This document shows positions 34,874-43,402 of a stretch of DNA of 47,360 nt, piece by piece. The DNA comes from Myxococcota bacterium. GTDB taxonomy: Bacteria > Myxococcota_A > UBA9042 > DTJE01. Position 1 is the stretch's first letter; every line of letters starts with the position of its first letter. A program made the translations under genes and the position numbers. The notes beneath the pieces are model-generated. The model did not search any database and was not told the origin of the DNA. It saw only the letters and a program-made list of their open reading frames with translations. Location of the stretch: NCBI GenBank assembly GCA_029975745.1, contig JARKOL010000044.1, positions 1 through 47,360 on the forward strand. The letters run 5' to 3'.

Positions 34874-36883
34874 ATGCGTATCCTGTTGGTGAATCCCGGG
34901 AGCCGTGACGACATCCTGACGCGGGTCGTGCGCGAGATCCCGTTCCTGGACTCGGGGGCGTTCTTCGCGCCCCACGCGCTGGCGGCCGTCGCGGCGGTGA
35001 CTCCGCCGGGTCACGAAGTCCGCCTGCACGACGAGAACCTGCACGGTCCGGTGGACGGCCTGCTGGCGTCACAACCGTTCGACATCGTCGGCATCACGTT
35101 GACGACCAACCAGATGCGGCGGACGCTGGCGATCGTCGATACCTGCCGGAAGGTGTGCGCCGGGGCCCGGCTGGTGGTGGGGGGCATCGGGGCCGGGACG
35201 ATGCAGGGACGTCTGCACCAGCAGGTGGATACGCTGTTCTGGGGCGAGGTCGAGGACACGTGGCCCCGCTTCCTGGCCGACATGGCGGCGGGGCGTCCCG
35301 GGGCGGTCTACGAGCAGGTCGCCAAGCCGGACATGTCCAGGACGCCGATTCCGCGGTGGGACCTGATCGGACGGGACATGCCGCGCTACTGCGCCGCCTC
35401 GGTCCAGACGGCGCGAGGCTGTCCGTTCGACTGCGCGTTCTGCGACGTGATCTACACCTACGGGCGCAAGGTGCGCGTCAAGCCGATCGACCGGGTGCTG
35501 GACGAGGTGCGCCAGTTGGAGCGCCTGGGCGCCAAGATGGTGATGTTCGCGGACGACAACTTCGCGGCCAATCGCCCTTATGTCAAGGAGTTGCTGCGCA
35601 AGCTGGTGCCGCTGAACAACGGGTTCCGGCTGCCGCTGGGGTTTCTGACCCAGCTCGACATCACGATTGCCGAGGATGACGAACTGCTGGAACTGCTGGC
35701 CGACGCGAACTTCCTGGAGGTCCAGATCGGCATCGAGTCCACCAGCCCGGACTCGTTGCGGGACATGAACAAGCACCAGAACCTGCGCGGGGACATCGTC
35801 CAGTCGGTGCGCAAGATCCAGTCGTACGGCATCGTCGTGATGGCGCACATGATCATCGGGACGGACAGCGACGACCTGGGCGCGTTCGATCGGACAGCCC
35901 GCTTCCTTCGGGAGGCCGCGGTGACGCACCACCAGTGCCACCCGCTGATCGCGCCGCCAGGGACCCGCATGTGGTACCAACTGAAGCGCCAAGGACGGCT
36001 GATCGCGTTCTCGGACGACATGCGCGACAGGCTGGACATCACGACCAACATCCTTCCCGCCCGGATGACGCGCGCCGAGCTGATGGAGGGGATGGCCGAC
36101 TACTGGGACCAGGTCCATGACCCCCAGGACTACACGCGGCGGGCGCTGGACTTCCTGCACGGCATCGTGCGCAAGCCTCGGGTGAAGCAGGCGGTGCTGG
36201 CCGACCTGTGGCAGAACCGCAAGATGATCACCGGGGCGATGACGTACTTCACGCGCCACGTCGAGCCGGCGCATCGCAAGGCGTTCTTCGACGTGCTGAA
36301 GGAAACGCAGCGCGTGTCGGCGTCGCTGGTGCCGCGAATGATGTACGTCCACACCGGCTATCGGATGGACTACCTGCGGGCGCGCCACGCGGCGGCGATT
36401 GCCCGTGACCAGGCGGCGCTGGAGCGGGCGAATCCCGGGCTGGTGCAGGTGCTGTCCCGGCGGACGCACGTGGCCCAGGCAATTCGGGATCGGATGCCGG
36501 ACATTGCCCGGGTGGCGTACAACGCCATTCGGCCGCACGTCACGGATCGTGCGACCCTGTTCGCGGCGACCCTGTCCGCGGTGATCGACTACCACGATCG
36601 GTTCGGTCAGACCCTGGATGAATTCGACGACGTCCAGGCCGACCGGGTTGCGACGTCCTGCGAGCGCGTGCTGGCTGCGCGTGCGTCCGCGCCGACCCCG
36701 GCGGACGTGGCCGTCCTTTCGGACGGGCCCTCGACGTCCGACGCGCCGTCGAGCGACGAAGGTCTGTCATCGATGGGCGAACCCCCAGGGGGATTTGCTC
36801 GCGAGATCCTGGACGCGCTGGACCGGGCGATCAACGTGGCGCACGGGGGCTGGGAGGACGTCGAGTCGCTCGCGGACGCCTAG
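34874..36883 (+). CDS. B12-binding-domain radical SAM enzyme
   Basis: 669 residues from the ATG at 34874, after AGGGGCAGGG. Residues 1-150 resemble a cobalamin-binding Rossmann domain (MRILLVNPGS at the start, VVGGIGAGT near 101). The 4Fe-4S motif is C183-x3-C187-x2-C190 in RGCPFDCAFC. The barrel includes ADDNFAANRPYVKELL and VQIGIESTSPDSLRDM, and the later IAPPGTRMWYQLKRQGRL segment fits the DUF4070-type C-terminal extension found in hopanoid methylases and related enzymes. The last 80 residues are low-complexity plus one helix. The product cannot be named; B12 radical SAM enzymes often methylate unactivated carbon. Its stop overlaps the stop of the convergent NUDIX-endonuclease gene. Confidence 0.85.
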   Translation: MRILLVNPGSRDDILTRVVREIPFLDSGAFFAPHALAAVAAVTPPGHEVRLHDENLHGPVDGLLASQPFDIVGITLTTNQMRRTLAIVDTCRKVCAGARLVVGGIGAGTMQGRLHQQVDTLFWGEVEDTWPRFLADMAAGRPGAVYEQVAKPDMSRTPIPRWDLIGRDMPRYCAASVQTARGCPFDCAFCDVIYTYGRKVRVKPIDRVLDEVRQLERLGAKMVMFADDNFAANRPYVKELLRKLVPLNNGFRLPLGFLTQLDITIAEDDELLELLADANFLEVQIGIESTSPDSLRDMNKHQNLRGDIVQSVRKIQSYGIVVMAHMIIGTDSDDLGAFDRTARFLREAAVTHHQCHPLIAPPGTRMWYQLKRQGRLIAFSDDMRDRLDITTNILPARMTRAELMEGMADYWDQVHDPQDYTRRALDFLHGIVRKPRVKQAVLADLWQNRKMITGAMTYFTRHVEPAHRKAFFDVLKETQRVSASLVPRMMYVHTGYRMDYLRARHAAAIARDQAALERANPGLVQVLSRRTHVAQAIRDRMPDIARVAYNAIRPHVTDRATLFAATLSAVIDYHDRFGQTLDEFDDVQADRVATSCERVLAARASAPTPADVAVLSDGPSTSDAPSSDEGLSSMGEPPGGFAREILDALDRAINVAHGGWEDVESLADA

Positions 36884-38310
36884 GACGGCTCTGCCAGCCG
36901 GCGCACCGCCGCGATCTCGGCCTCGTACTCCGGCCAGTCGTCTACCGGCGTCTCGAGGCACAGCGGCAGCGTCGCAAAGAACGGATGGGTGACCACCTGC
37001 CGGATGCCCTCCTCGCCCAGTTCACCCTGGCCGATCTTCGCGTGGCGGTCCTTGTGGCTGCCCAGCGCCGACTTGCAGTCGTTCAGGTGCAGGCAGCGGA
37101 TCCGGTCCAGACCCACCGCCTGGTCGAACGCGCGCAGGCATCGGTCGATGCCGTCGCGGGTGCGCAGGTCCCATCCCGCCGCGAACAGGTGACACGAATC
37201 CAGGCACACGCCCACGCGAGGGTCGCCGTCCAGGCCATCCAGGATGGCGCGCAGTTCCTGGGGCGAGCCCCCGATCTCCGAGCCGCCGCCCGACATGCCC
37301 TCGAGCAACAGCATCGCCTGTCCGTCGTAGTCGTCCAGCGCGTGGCGAATCGTTTCCACGATGCGGCGCGTGCCCGCCTGGACCCCCGAGTCGACATGCG
37401 AACCGGGGTGGAACACCACGAACTGCGCGTCCAGGCGATCGGCGTGGCGCAGGTCTTCGCGCAGCACCATCCGGGCGAAGTCCAGCGCGTTCTGGCGCGG
37501 GGAGGCCGGGTTGACGGTGTAGGGGATATGGGCAATGACCGTCTTCACGCCGGCCGCGGCGCGACGTGTGGCAGCCTGTGCCAGTTCCGCGTCATCGATC
37601 GAGCGCCGGGCGCCGCCTCGTGGGTTGCGCGTGAAGATCTGGGCGCAGGTGGCGCCGACCTGCAGCGCCTGGTCGTACATCGCCGGCAATCCCTTCGCGA
37701 TCGACAGGTGGCAGCCCAGATTCAAGGGGCTCGCGGGGCCCGCGGCGGCATTCGACGTACGTTGCGCCAGCCAGTCGCGCACGGCCTCGCCCGTGGCGGA
37801 CGGCCAGGGCTGGAGTCGCTCCGGCGGGATTCGTCGATAGTCGGCCAGCTCATCGCCCAGGGCAACCGTACCGCGTCCGATCACGTGGAACGCGATGACG
37901 ATCTGGTTCTTCAGGTGGAACGGGTAGGTGCCGATCAGGGCAACCACCTCACCCTGCAGCCCCGTTTCTTCCCGAACCTCGCGCACGATGCCTTCCTGGG
38001 GCGACTCGCCGCGTTCCAGAAAACCCGTGATCAGTCCGAACCTTCCTTCGGGCCACAGGACGTTGCGTGCCAGGATGACGGCGCCTTCGTGCTCCAGAAC
38101 CGCCGCCACGACCGGCACCGGGTTGTCCCAGAATACCCACTCGCAGGTCGGGTCCGGGCAGGCCAGGCGCGGGCGTCCCTCGATCGAACGGGTCGCCAGG
38201 GCCGTCGCGCACTGCGGGCAGAATCGCGGCGGTGGTGGCGGCGGGATCACGGGCCAGGGGCTTTTCGCAGGTTCCGGCGTGCTTGCGGTCGTGGACTCGG
38301 TGTCGGACAT
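36880..38310 (-). CDS. NUDIX hydrolase fused to endonuclease IV
   Basis: 476 residues in one unbroken frame. Residues 31-56 are a four-Cys zinc ribbon (C31, C34, C51, C56). Residues about 65-180 are a NUDIX domain with the full box G96-x5-E102-x7-R110-E-V-x-E-E-x-G-L. After a short Ala/Ser/Pro linker, residues about 196-476 are a complete endonuclease IV: GCHLSIAKGLPAMYDQAL, the VFHPGSH histidines, LLLEGMSG, GVCLDSCHLFAAGWDLRT, LHLNDCKSALGS, DRHAKIGQGELG and LETP, covering the three-zinc site ligands. The second half matches E. coli Nfo in length (about 281 versus 285). Likely roles: hydrolysis of a damaged or signalling nucleotide, and AP-site cleavage. GGAGG six bases before the ATG at 38310. 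Confidence 0.92.
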   Translation of the reverse strand: MSDTESTTASTPEPAKSPWPVIPPPPPPRFCPQCATALATRSIEGRPRLACPDPTCEWVFWDNPVPVVAAVLEHEGAVILARNVLWPEGRFGLITGFLERGESPQEGIVREVREETGLQGEVVALIGTYPFHLKNQIVIAFHVIGRGTVALGDELADYRRIPPERLQPWPSATGEAVRDWLAQRTSNAAAGPASPLNLGCHLSIAKGLPAMYDQALQVGATCAQIFTRNPRGGARRSIDDAELAQAATRRAAAGVKTVIAHIPYTVNPASPRQNALDFARMVLREDLRHADRLDAQFVVFHPGSHVDSGVQAGTRRIVETIRHALDDYDGQAMLLLEGMSGGGSEIGGSPQELRAILDGLDGDPRVGVCLDSCHLFAAGWDLRTRDGIDRCLRAFDQAVGLDRIRCLHLNDCKSALGSHKDRHAKIGQGELGEEGIRQVVTHPFFATLPLCLETPVDDWPEYEAEIAAVRRLAEPS

Positions 38311-38511
38311 GGCAGCCTCCGCGGCGAAGGTAGCATGGGGGGCTTGCGGCGGGGTAGGGGGCGCACGACAACCCGAAGGAACCTCGGCAATGCCCGGGAA
38401 CGCGTGCGTTCCGATCCGGTGGCGCCGTCCCTATCCAGACGGTTGCGGCCACGCGCCTTCGTCGGGATACTTGGTCGTTCCGCTCCTGCACGGGGGCATT
38501 CGGAGGTGGTG

Positions 38512-38898
38512 ATGTCGGGGAATCGGACGGGGCCGGGCTCGGATGGCGCGGCGTTCCTGGAGCAGGCGCGTCGGGAGCGTCGCGAGCGCGAGGCCGGTTA
38601 CCGGGCGCAGGCGCTGAAGTTGTTCCCGCCGATCTGCGGGCGGTGCGGCCGCGAGTTTTCGGGCAAGCGGCTGCGCGAGTTGACGGTTCACCACAGGGAC
38701 CACGACCACGACAACAACCCGCCGGACGGCAGGAACTGGGAACTGCTGTGCGTGTACTGCCACGACAACGAGCACCAGCGCTCGGTGGAGTTCGGCATTC
38801 GTGGCGGAGAGGATGGCGCGATCGACACCACGCCGCCCTTGACCCACCGCCCGTTCGCGAATCTGGCGGAACTGCTGAAGGACAAGGCTCGGCGGTAG
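38512..38898 (+). CDS. YajD-like HNH nuclease-domain protein
   Basis: 128 residues. The ATG at 38512 follows GGAGG. Residues 1-40 are a charged helix. The HNH core has zinc cysteine pairs CGRCGREFSG and CVYCHDNEH around the ELTVHHRDHDHDNNPPDGRN catalytic region, the pattern of the YajD family. Its role is unknown; HNH proteins of this type may nick DNA. It is divergent from the NUDIX-endonuclease IV gene, with about 200 bases between the starts. Confidence 0.85.
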   Translation: MSGNRTGPGSDGAAFLEQARRERREREAGYRAQALKLFPPICGRCGREFSGKRLRELTVHHRDHDHDNNPPDGRNWELLCVYCHDNEHQRSVEFGIRGGEDGAIDTTPPLTHRPFANLAELLKDKARR

Positions 38899-38939
38899 CC
38901 CTTGGGCAGTTCCTGGCTGCCGAGCGGTGGGCGCCGGTT

Positions 38940-39617
38940 CTACGGACTTCCGGAAGGCTGCTCGATCAGGTGCTTCAGCACCCGCAGCATCTTGCGCGTC
39001 ATGACGTACGAGATCGGCTCCAGCAGCGTCGGACCGCCGGCCAGCCGCTCGATCCAGGTCCGACCATGGCGGTACCGGGTTCGGGAGACCAGGCGCGTGG
39101 TGCCGTCCGTGCCCGGTTCCAGCAGCAGTGCCCAGGTGGACTCGACATCGGTCGCATTCGCCGTGCCGGTCGTGGCCAGGCCATCGGCGGGGCCGCCATG
39201 CATCACCAGGGCGCGATGAGTCTCCAGGACCGCCACGGTCAGAGGAGGCCCCTGGCGGTGAAGCCGGATCAGGTCGCCGACGGCCAGCGACTGGTGCTCG
39301 GGGAGCACGCGCTCGGCGTTCACGACGCCGCATCCGATCAGGTTCTCAAGCCGTTCGTACGAGTAGAAGCCGCCGCGTCCCTGGCCCACCTGCACGAGGA
39401 AGGGCCAGATCCGTTCGGGCGGCGCATTCACGGTGATGGCCATCGTGGACTGCCAGTCGGGCCCAGGCACCAACAGGTCGCCTGCCCAATTGCGGGTGAC
39501 TTCCTCGGAGGTGGCGCCCCACCGGGTTCGCCACGGTCGCAGGAATGGGGTTGCCAGCGCGAAGGCAATCCGGAATGCACCCCCAATCGCCTCCAGACGT
39601 CCGCGCCCGTTCGCCAT
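38940..39617 (-). CDS. SRPBCC-domain protein
   Basis: 225 residues; the ATG at 39617 has GAGGAGG six bases upstream. TMAITVNAPPERIWPFLVQV is the first strand and helix of an SRPBCC ligand-binding fold, and GRGGFYSYERLENLIGC with a later ALLLEPGTDGTTRLVSR strand pair is typical of 'polyketide cyclase-like' members. The C-terminal helix MTRKMLRVLKHLIEQ closes the cavity. The bound molecule is unknown. It is the last of three same-strand genes (HAD phosphatase, Spl-like protein, this one). Confidence 0.75.
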   Translation of the reverse strand: MANGRGRLEAIGGAFRIAFALATPFLRPWRTRWGATSEEVTRNWAGDLLVPGPDWQSTMAITVNAPPERIWPFLVQVGQGRGGFYSYERLENLIGCGVVNAERVLPEHQSLAVGDLIRLHRQGPPLTVAVLETHRALVMHGGPADGLATTGTANATDVESTWALLLEPGTDGTTRLVSRTRYRHGRTWIERLAGGPTLLEPISYVMTRKMLRVLKHLIEQPSGSP

Positions 39618-39692
39618 CCCAGCCTCCTCGCCGCTGTGGCATCCGCCGCGCTCTTATCGCATGAAACGGGAATCCGGTGAGAGCCGGCGATT

Positions 39693-40520
39693 TCAGGCCG
39701 TCCGCGGCGGGGGCTGGCGGAAGCGTGCCCGCCAACTCGCGGGGTCGCGAGAGGCGGCCTGAAGCGCCCTGGCGGCCTGGGGCGCCACCGGCGTCAACGC
39801 CGCCAACAGGCGGGACACGGCCGTTGGATAGAAGTTCAACGGATCGACCTCGACGGTCTGGGCGCCGCAGCGCCGGGCCTCGTCTGCGATCGTCGCCAGG
39901 GCATCCGGCCCGTCCGACAGGCCCGGCAATGCGGGGGCGACGAACACCCACGTCGCGATCCCTGCGCCTGCCAGCGTTCGCAGCGCCTCCAGACGCCGCG
40001 ACGGCGGGGGCGCGCCCGGCTCGAGGACTCGAGCCAGTTCGTCGGACAGCGTCGTGATCGAGAAGCCGACGCGGATCCGGGTGTCGCCCAGCAACCCTCC
40101 GAACGACGCCAGCAGATCCAGGTCGCGGACGACCAGATCCGACTTGGTCAGGATGGACACCGACAGGCCCGACCCGGCCAGCGCCGCCAGGCAGGCCCGG
40201 GTCAGTCGCGCCTGGGCCTCGGCCGGCTGGTAGGGGTCGGTCACGCTGGACAGCACGACCTCGCCCGTGCGGGGGCGCCGCAACTCGCGCGCCAGGACGT
40301 CGGCGACGTTGACCTTGGGTTCGACCCAGGTGCCCCAGGGCGCCTCGTGACCGCCGAACCGCCCCATGAACGATGCGTAGCAGTAGACGCAGGCGTGGGT
40401 GCATCCGACGAACGGGTTGACGCACCAGTCCACGCCGGGGATGCCCGATCGGTTCAGGGCGGTGCTGCATCTGCGTTCGCTCACGGGTCGATGATTACCG
40501 CCTTCCCGCGACGGCGTCAC
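39693..40520 (-). CDS. Radical SAM protein of the SplB/Rv2578c type
   Basis: 275 residues from a GTG at 40520, which overlaps the end of the HAD gene; a GTG at 40484 is an alternative. The cluster motif is C40-x3-C44-x2-C47 in NPFVGCTHACVYCYAS. SSVTDPYQPAEAQARLTRA and ILTKSDLVVRDLDLL are characteristic of the spore-photolyase-like group found widely in non-spore-formers, where the function is unknown. The SplB-specific C-terminal cysteine is not apparent, so thymine-dimer repair should not be assumed. Confidence 0.85.
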   Translation of the reverse strand: MTPSREGGNHRPVSERRCSTALNRSGIPGVDWCVNPFVGCTHACVYCYASFMGRFGGHEAPWGTWVEPKVNVADVLARELRRPRTGEVVLSSVTDPYQPAEAQARLTRACLAALAGSGLSVSILTKSDLVVRDLDLLASFGGLLGDTRIRVGFSITTLSDELARVLEPGAPPPSRRLEALRTLAGAGIATWVFVAPALPGLSDGPDALATIADEARRCGAQTVEVDPLNFYPTAVSRLLAALTPVAPQAARALQAASRDPASWRARFRQPPPRTA

Positions 40521-41235
40521 GTGCCGGGTTCGGCGGGACCTCGTCCGCCAGCGTCCGGCGCCAGCGGAGTACCGGCCACCCCAGGCGGCGGGCGGCGCGC
40601 AGGAGCCGAGGGTCCGGGTTGACCGCGAACGGCCGCCCGACCGCGGACAGCAACGGCTGGTCCGAAGTGCTGTCGCTGTAGAACGCGCACGCGGACAGCG
40701 GCACTCCGTGGCGGTCGGCCCACTGGCGCGCCAGCGTCAGCTTGTTGGCTCCGTAGGGAATCGGCCGGTCCCAGTCCTCGACGAATCGTCCGTGGTGCAT
40801 GTGCTGACGGAACGCCAGGATGCCGTCCAGCGGCACCAGTTCGGCAAAGCGCTCCAGCAGGTACACCGACGACGCGGACAGCAGCACCACGGCCTCACCG
40901 GCCGCCCGGTGCGCCCGCATGGCCTCCAGGCCATCCACGTGGACGTTCGGGCGCACGTGGTCGCGAAACGCCTCGTCCAGCAGCGCGCGCCCGTCCTCGA
41001 AGGACGTGCCGACGAAGGGCTGCACGCCCATCGCATAGACGCGCTCGAAGTCCAGGATGCCCAAGTGGTGGCGCAGGTGGGACCAGGCGATCCGGATCAT
41101 GTCGCCGCCCGTCAACACGCCTTCGCGCCGCAGAATCGAGGCGCACAGGAACGCCGTCGAGCCGCGGACCAACGTGTGATCCACATCGAAGAACGCGATG
41201 CCGGGGAATGCCGACGTGCCGTCCAGGGATTCCAT
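40495..41235 (-). CDS. HAD-IB family phosphatase
   Basis: 246 residues. Motif I is FFDVDHTLVRGS (nucleophile Asp17), motif II is the Ser in VVLLSASSVYLLE, and motifs III and IV are in GANKLTLARQ and FYSDSTSDQPLLSAVG. The layout fits SerB-like HAD subfamily IB enzymes acting on small phosphates such as phosphoserine or a lysolipid phosphate. No clear Shine-Dalgarno sequence precedes the ATG at 41235. A TTGACA box 30 bases upstream suggests a leaderless transcript. Confidence 0.85.
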   Translation of the reverse strand: MESLDGTSAFPGIAFFDVDHTLVRGSTAFLCASILRREGVLTGGDMIRIAWSHLRHHLGILDFERVYAMGVQPFVGTSFEDGRALLDEAFRDHVRPNVHVDGLEAMRAHRAAGEAVVLLSASSVYLLERFAELVPLDGILAFRQHMHHGRFVEDWDRPIPYGANKLTLARQWADRHGVPLSACAFYSDSTSDQPLLSAVGRPFAVNPDPRLLRAARRLGWPVLRWRRTLADEVPPNPARDAVAGRR

Positions 41236-41241
41236 GCGGCA

Positions 41242-41270
41242 AGTCTGGGGGGACCCGAACGCGTTGTCAA
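41242..41270 (-). promoter_or_regulatory. Candidate promoter giving a leaderless HAD-phosphatase mRNA
   Basis: Minus-strand -35 TTGACA (41270-41265, perfect) and -10 CAGACT (41247-41242, three of six) with a 17-base spacer. The expected start is at about 41235, the A of the ATG itself. Confidence 0.3.
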
Positions 41271-41273
41271 TTC

Positions 41274-41325
41274 AGGCGATCCCTTCCGGTCCGGCGCGTT
41301 CACCATCAACCCCGGCGGATCGCCT
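41274..41325. repeat. Inverted repeat at the 3' end of the histidine kinase gene
   Basis: AGGCGATCC (41274-41282) and GGATCGCCT (41317-41325) are perfect inverted copies 34 bases apart, spanning the kinase stop codon. No T-run follows, so it is not a standard terminator. It may fold in the mRNA end. Confidence 0.4.
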
Positions 41326-43138
41326 CGGACACCGCGTGCGCCAATTCTGCCATCCCGTAGGGCTTCTGGAGGAACCCGTCGATCCGTTCCTCGCGCAGGC
41401 CCTCGCGCAGGATCTCGGTTTCGTAGCCGGACATGAACACGACAGGGATGTCTGGCCGGATCTTGCGCATCTCGCGCAGCGCGTCCAGGCCGTTCATTTC
41501 CGGCATCACCATGTCCATCAACACCAGGTCGATGCGGCCCTCGTGACCGCGCAATGCCTGGACCGCCTTCAATCCGTCCTCGGCGACGAGGGGTTCGTAG
41601 CCCATCTCGGCCAGCAGCTCCGCTCCCAGGCGGCGCAGGATCTTGTCGTCGTCGGCGATCAATATCGTTCCCAGGCCCCGGAGCCGCTCGGCGGTCGGCA
41701 CCGCGACTGCGGCGACCTCGCCTTCGGACAGCGGCAGGTACACCCGGAACACCGACCCCTCCCCGAGCCGGCTCTCGACCCGGATGACGCCGTTGTGGTC
41801 GCGGACGACGCCGTACACCGCCGACAGCCCCAGTCCCGTTCCCTGGCCACTGGGCTTCGTGGTGAAGAACGGCTCGAACAGGTGCGCCATGACCTCGGGT
41901 CCCATGCCGACGCCCGTGTCCTCGATCGCGACCTCGACGTAGCGTCCCGGCGGAATCGGCGGCATCGCATCGGCGCTGGGCTCGTCGAACGATACGTTGC
42001 GCGTCGCGAACGTCACCCGGCCGCCGGACGGCGTCGCGTCGCGTGCGTTGACCGCCAGATTCAGCAGCGCGTTGTGGATCTGGGACGCGTCGCCCTGCAG
42101 CGTCGTGTCCCGCGCATCCAGGTGCAGGTCCACCTTGAGGTCCTTGTCGATGGTTCGCAGCAGCAGGTCGGCGACCAACCGCACCGAGTCGTGGATGTCC
42201 ATCGGTCGCGTCATCACGCGGCCTTTGCGCGAGAACGTCAGCAGGCGCGACGTCAGTTCCCGCGAGTGATGCGCGGTCTCGACGATGCTGGCCGCGTAGC
42301 CGCGCAGCGGCGAGTCCTCGGGCGTCTTCATCGTCAGCAGTTCGCCGTAGCCCAGGATACCGCACAGCGCGTTGTTGAAGTCGTGCGCTATGCCGCCCGC
42401 CAGGCGGCCCACGGTTTCCAGTTTCTGGGCGTGCCGCAGGGTCTCTTCGATCTGCTGCTGGCGGGTCACGTCCTGCAGCGCGATCACCGCTCCCCGGACA
42501 CCGCCGCGCGCGTCGCGGATCGGGGCGCCCGATCCCTGGACCAGCACGTGCCCGCCGTCCTTGCGCCGCAACTGGAGCGGGCGTTCGAGTCGGACCGTCG
42601 TGCCGTCGCGCAGCACGGGGTCGAAGGGATCCTGGAGCCGGTCCGGATCGTCGGGTTGCGCCAGCGGCAGGACATCGGCCACCAGCCGTCCCGTGGCATC
42701 GTCCGCGCTCCACCCCGTCACCTGCTCGGCGGCAGGGTTCATGCCGGCCACGCGCAGGTCGGTCCCGCAGGTCACGACGCCCTCGGCGATCGACCCCAGC
42801 GTGACCCGCAGATCCTCCTCGCGTCGGCGGATCTCCTCGCGGCTGCGCTGGATGGACTGGAAGAGCGGGGCGATCAGCGCGACACCGCACACCATCGCCA
42901 GCGAGATGCCCACGGACACCAGCGCTTCGGACAACAGGGTCCCGTGGAACATGGCCTCGTCGCCCCACCCGGCCAGCACGCCGTACAGCGTGATGCAGCG
43001 ACGGGCGGACATCAGCAGCAGGGCACAGCAGATCAGGATCCACGCCAGGCTTCGGCGGGTGACCCAGATCAGGCGCAGCGCCAGAACCGCCGCCGCCACC
43101 TGGATCACGATCGAAAGGCCCAGCAGATACGCCACCAT
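41306..43138 (-). CDS. Hybrid sensor histidine kinase with PAS and receiver domains
   Basis: 610 residues from the ATG at 43138, preceded by GGGGAGG; the frame continues far upstream but without kinase-like sequence. Two or three membrane helices (residues 5-95) lead to a PAS domain (about 108-228), a HisKA domain with H252 in GRLAGGIAHDFNNAL, an ATPase domain (N-box LLNLAVNARDATPSGG, G-boxes EDTGVGMG and GTGLGLSAVYG), and a receiver domain with phospho-acceptor D542 in LVLMDMVMPEMNG. There is no large periplasmic sensor, so the signal is likely sensed in the membrane or by PAS. The partner regulator is not in this window. Confidence 0.93.
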   Translation of the reverse strand: MVAYLLGLSIVIQVAAAVLALRLIWVTRRSLAWILICCALLLMSARRCITLYGVLAGWGDEAMFHGTLLSEALVSVGISLAMVCGVALIAPLFQSIQRSREEIRRREEDLRVTLGSIAEGVVTCGTDLRVAGMNPAAEQVTGWSADDATGRLVADVLPLAQPDDPDRLQDPFDPVLRDGTTVRLERPLQLRRKDGGHVLVQGSGAPIRDARGGVRGAVIALQDVTRQQQIEETLRHAQKLETVGRLAGGIAHDFNNALCGILGYGELLTMKTPEDSPLRGYAASIVETAHHSRELTSRLLTFSRKGRVMTRPMDIHDSVRLVADLLLRTIDKDLKVDLHLDARDTTLQGDASQIHNALLNLAVNARDATPSGGRVTFATRNVSFDEPSADAMPPIPPGRYVEVAIEDTGVGMGPEVMAHLFEPFFTTKPSGQGTGLGLSAVYGVVRDHNGVIRVESRLGEGSVFRVYLPLSEGEVAAVAVPTAERLRGLGTILIADDDKILRRLGAELLAEMGYEPLVAEDGLKAVQALRGHEGRIDLVLMDMVMPEMNGLDALREMRKIRPDIPVVFMSGYETEILREGLREERIDGFLQKPYGMAELAHAVSEAIRRG

Positions 43139-43198
43139 ACGCAAGCCTCCCCGCAAAGCGGAAACGACCGGTTCGACACGACGCCTGGGATGGGACTC

Positions 43199-43227
43199 AT
43201 CTTCGACCCGATCCGGACGCAAGTCAA
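43199..43227 (-). promoter_or_regulatory. Candidate promoter of the histidine kinase gene
   Basis: Minus-strand -35 TTGACT (43227-43222) and -10 GAAGAT (43204-43199), 17-base spacer. The -10 matches at only three positions. Confidence 0.25.
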
Positions 43228-43326
43228 CGCGGGTCCGTCGGCGCCGATTCAGGGGGTCCCGGCGGCAACGGTCTGGGAGGATCTTCGTGTACCGACTGGG
43301 AGGGGATGGATCGGGCGATTCACCTC

Positions 43327-43356
43327 TTGACCGCACGCGTGGGCCAGGGTCACAAT
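43327..43356 (+). promoter_or_regulatory. Promoter of the transketolase operon
   Basis: -35 TTGACC (43327-43332) and -10 CACAAT (43351-43356, four of six) with an 18-base spacer. The expected transcript start near 43363 leaves a 40-base leader before the ATG at 43403. Confidence 0.4.
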
Positions 43357-43402
43357 CCCGGGAACGGTTCGTTTTCCACACCCCATCGCGGGAGAAGTGC
43401 CC

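Noticed and set aside
36880..36883. CTAG shared by the two convergent stop codons as a regulatory site
   Set aside because: A simple consequence of compact convergent genes; nothing else supports a function.
41274..41325. Intrinsic terminator after the histidine kinase
   Set aside because: The stem is perfect, but the loop is 34 bases long and no U-run follows.
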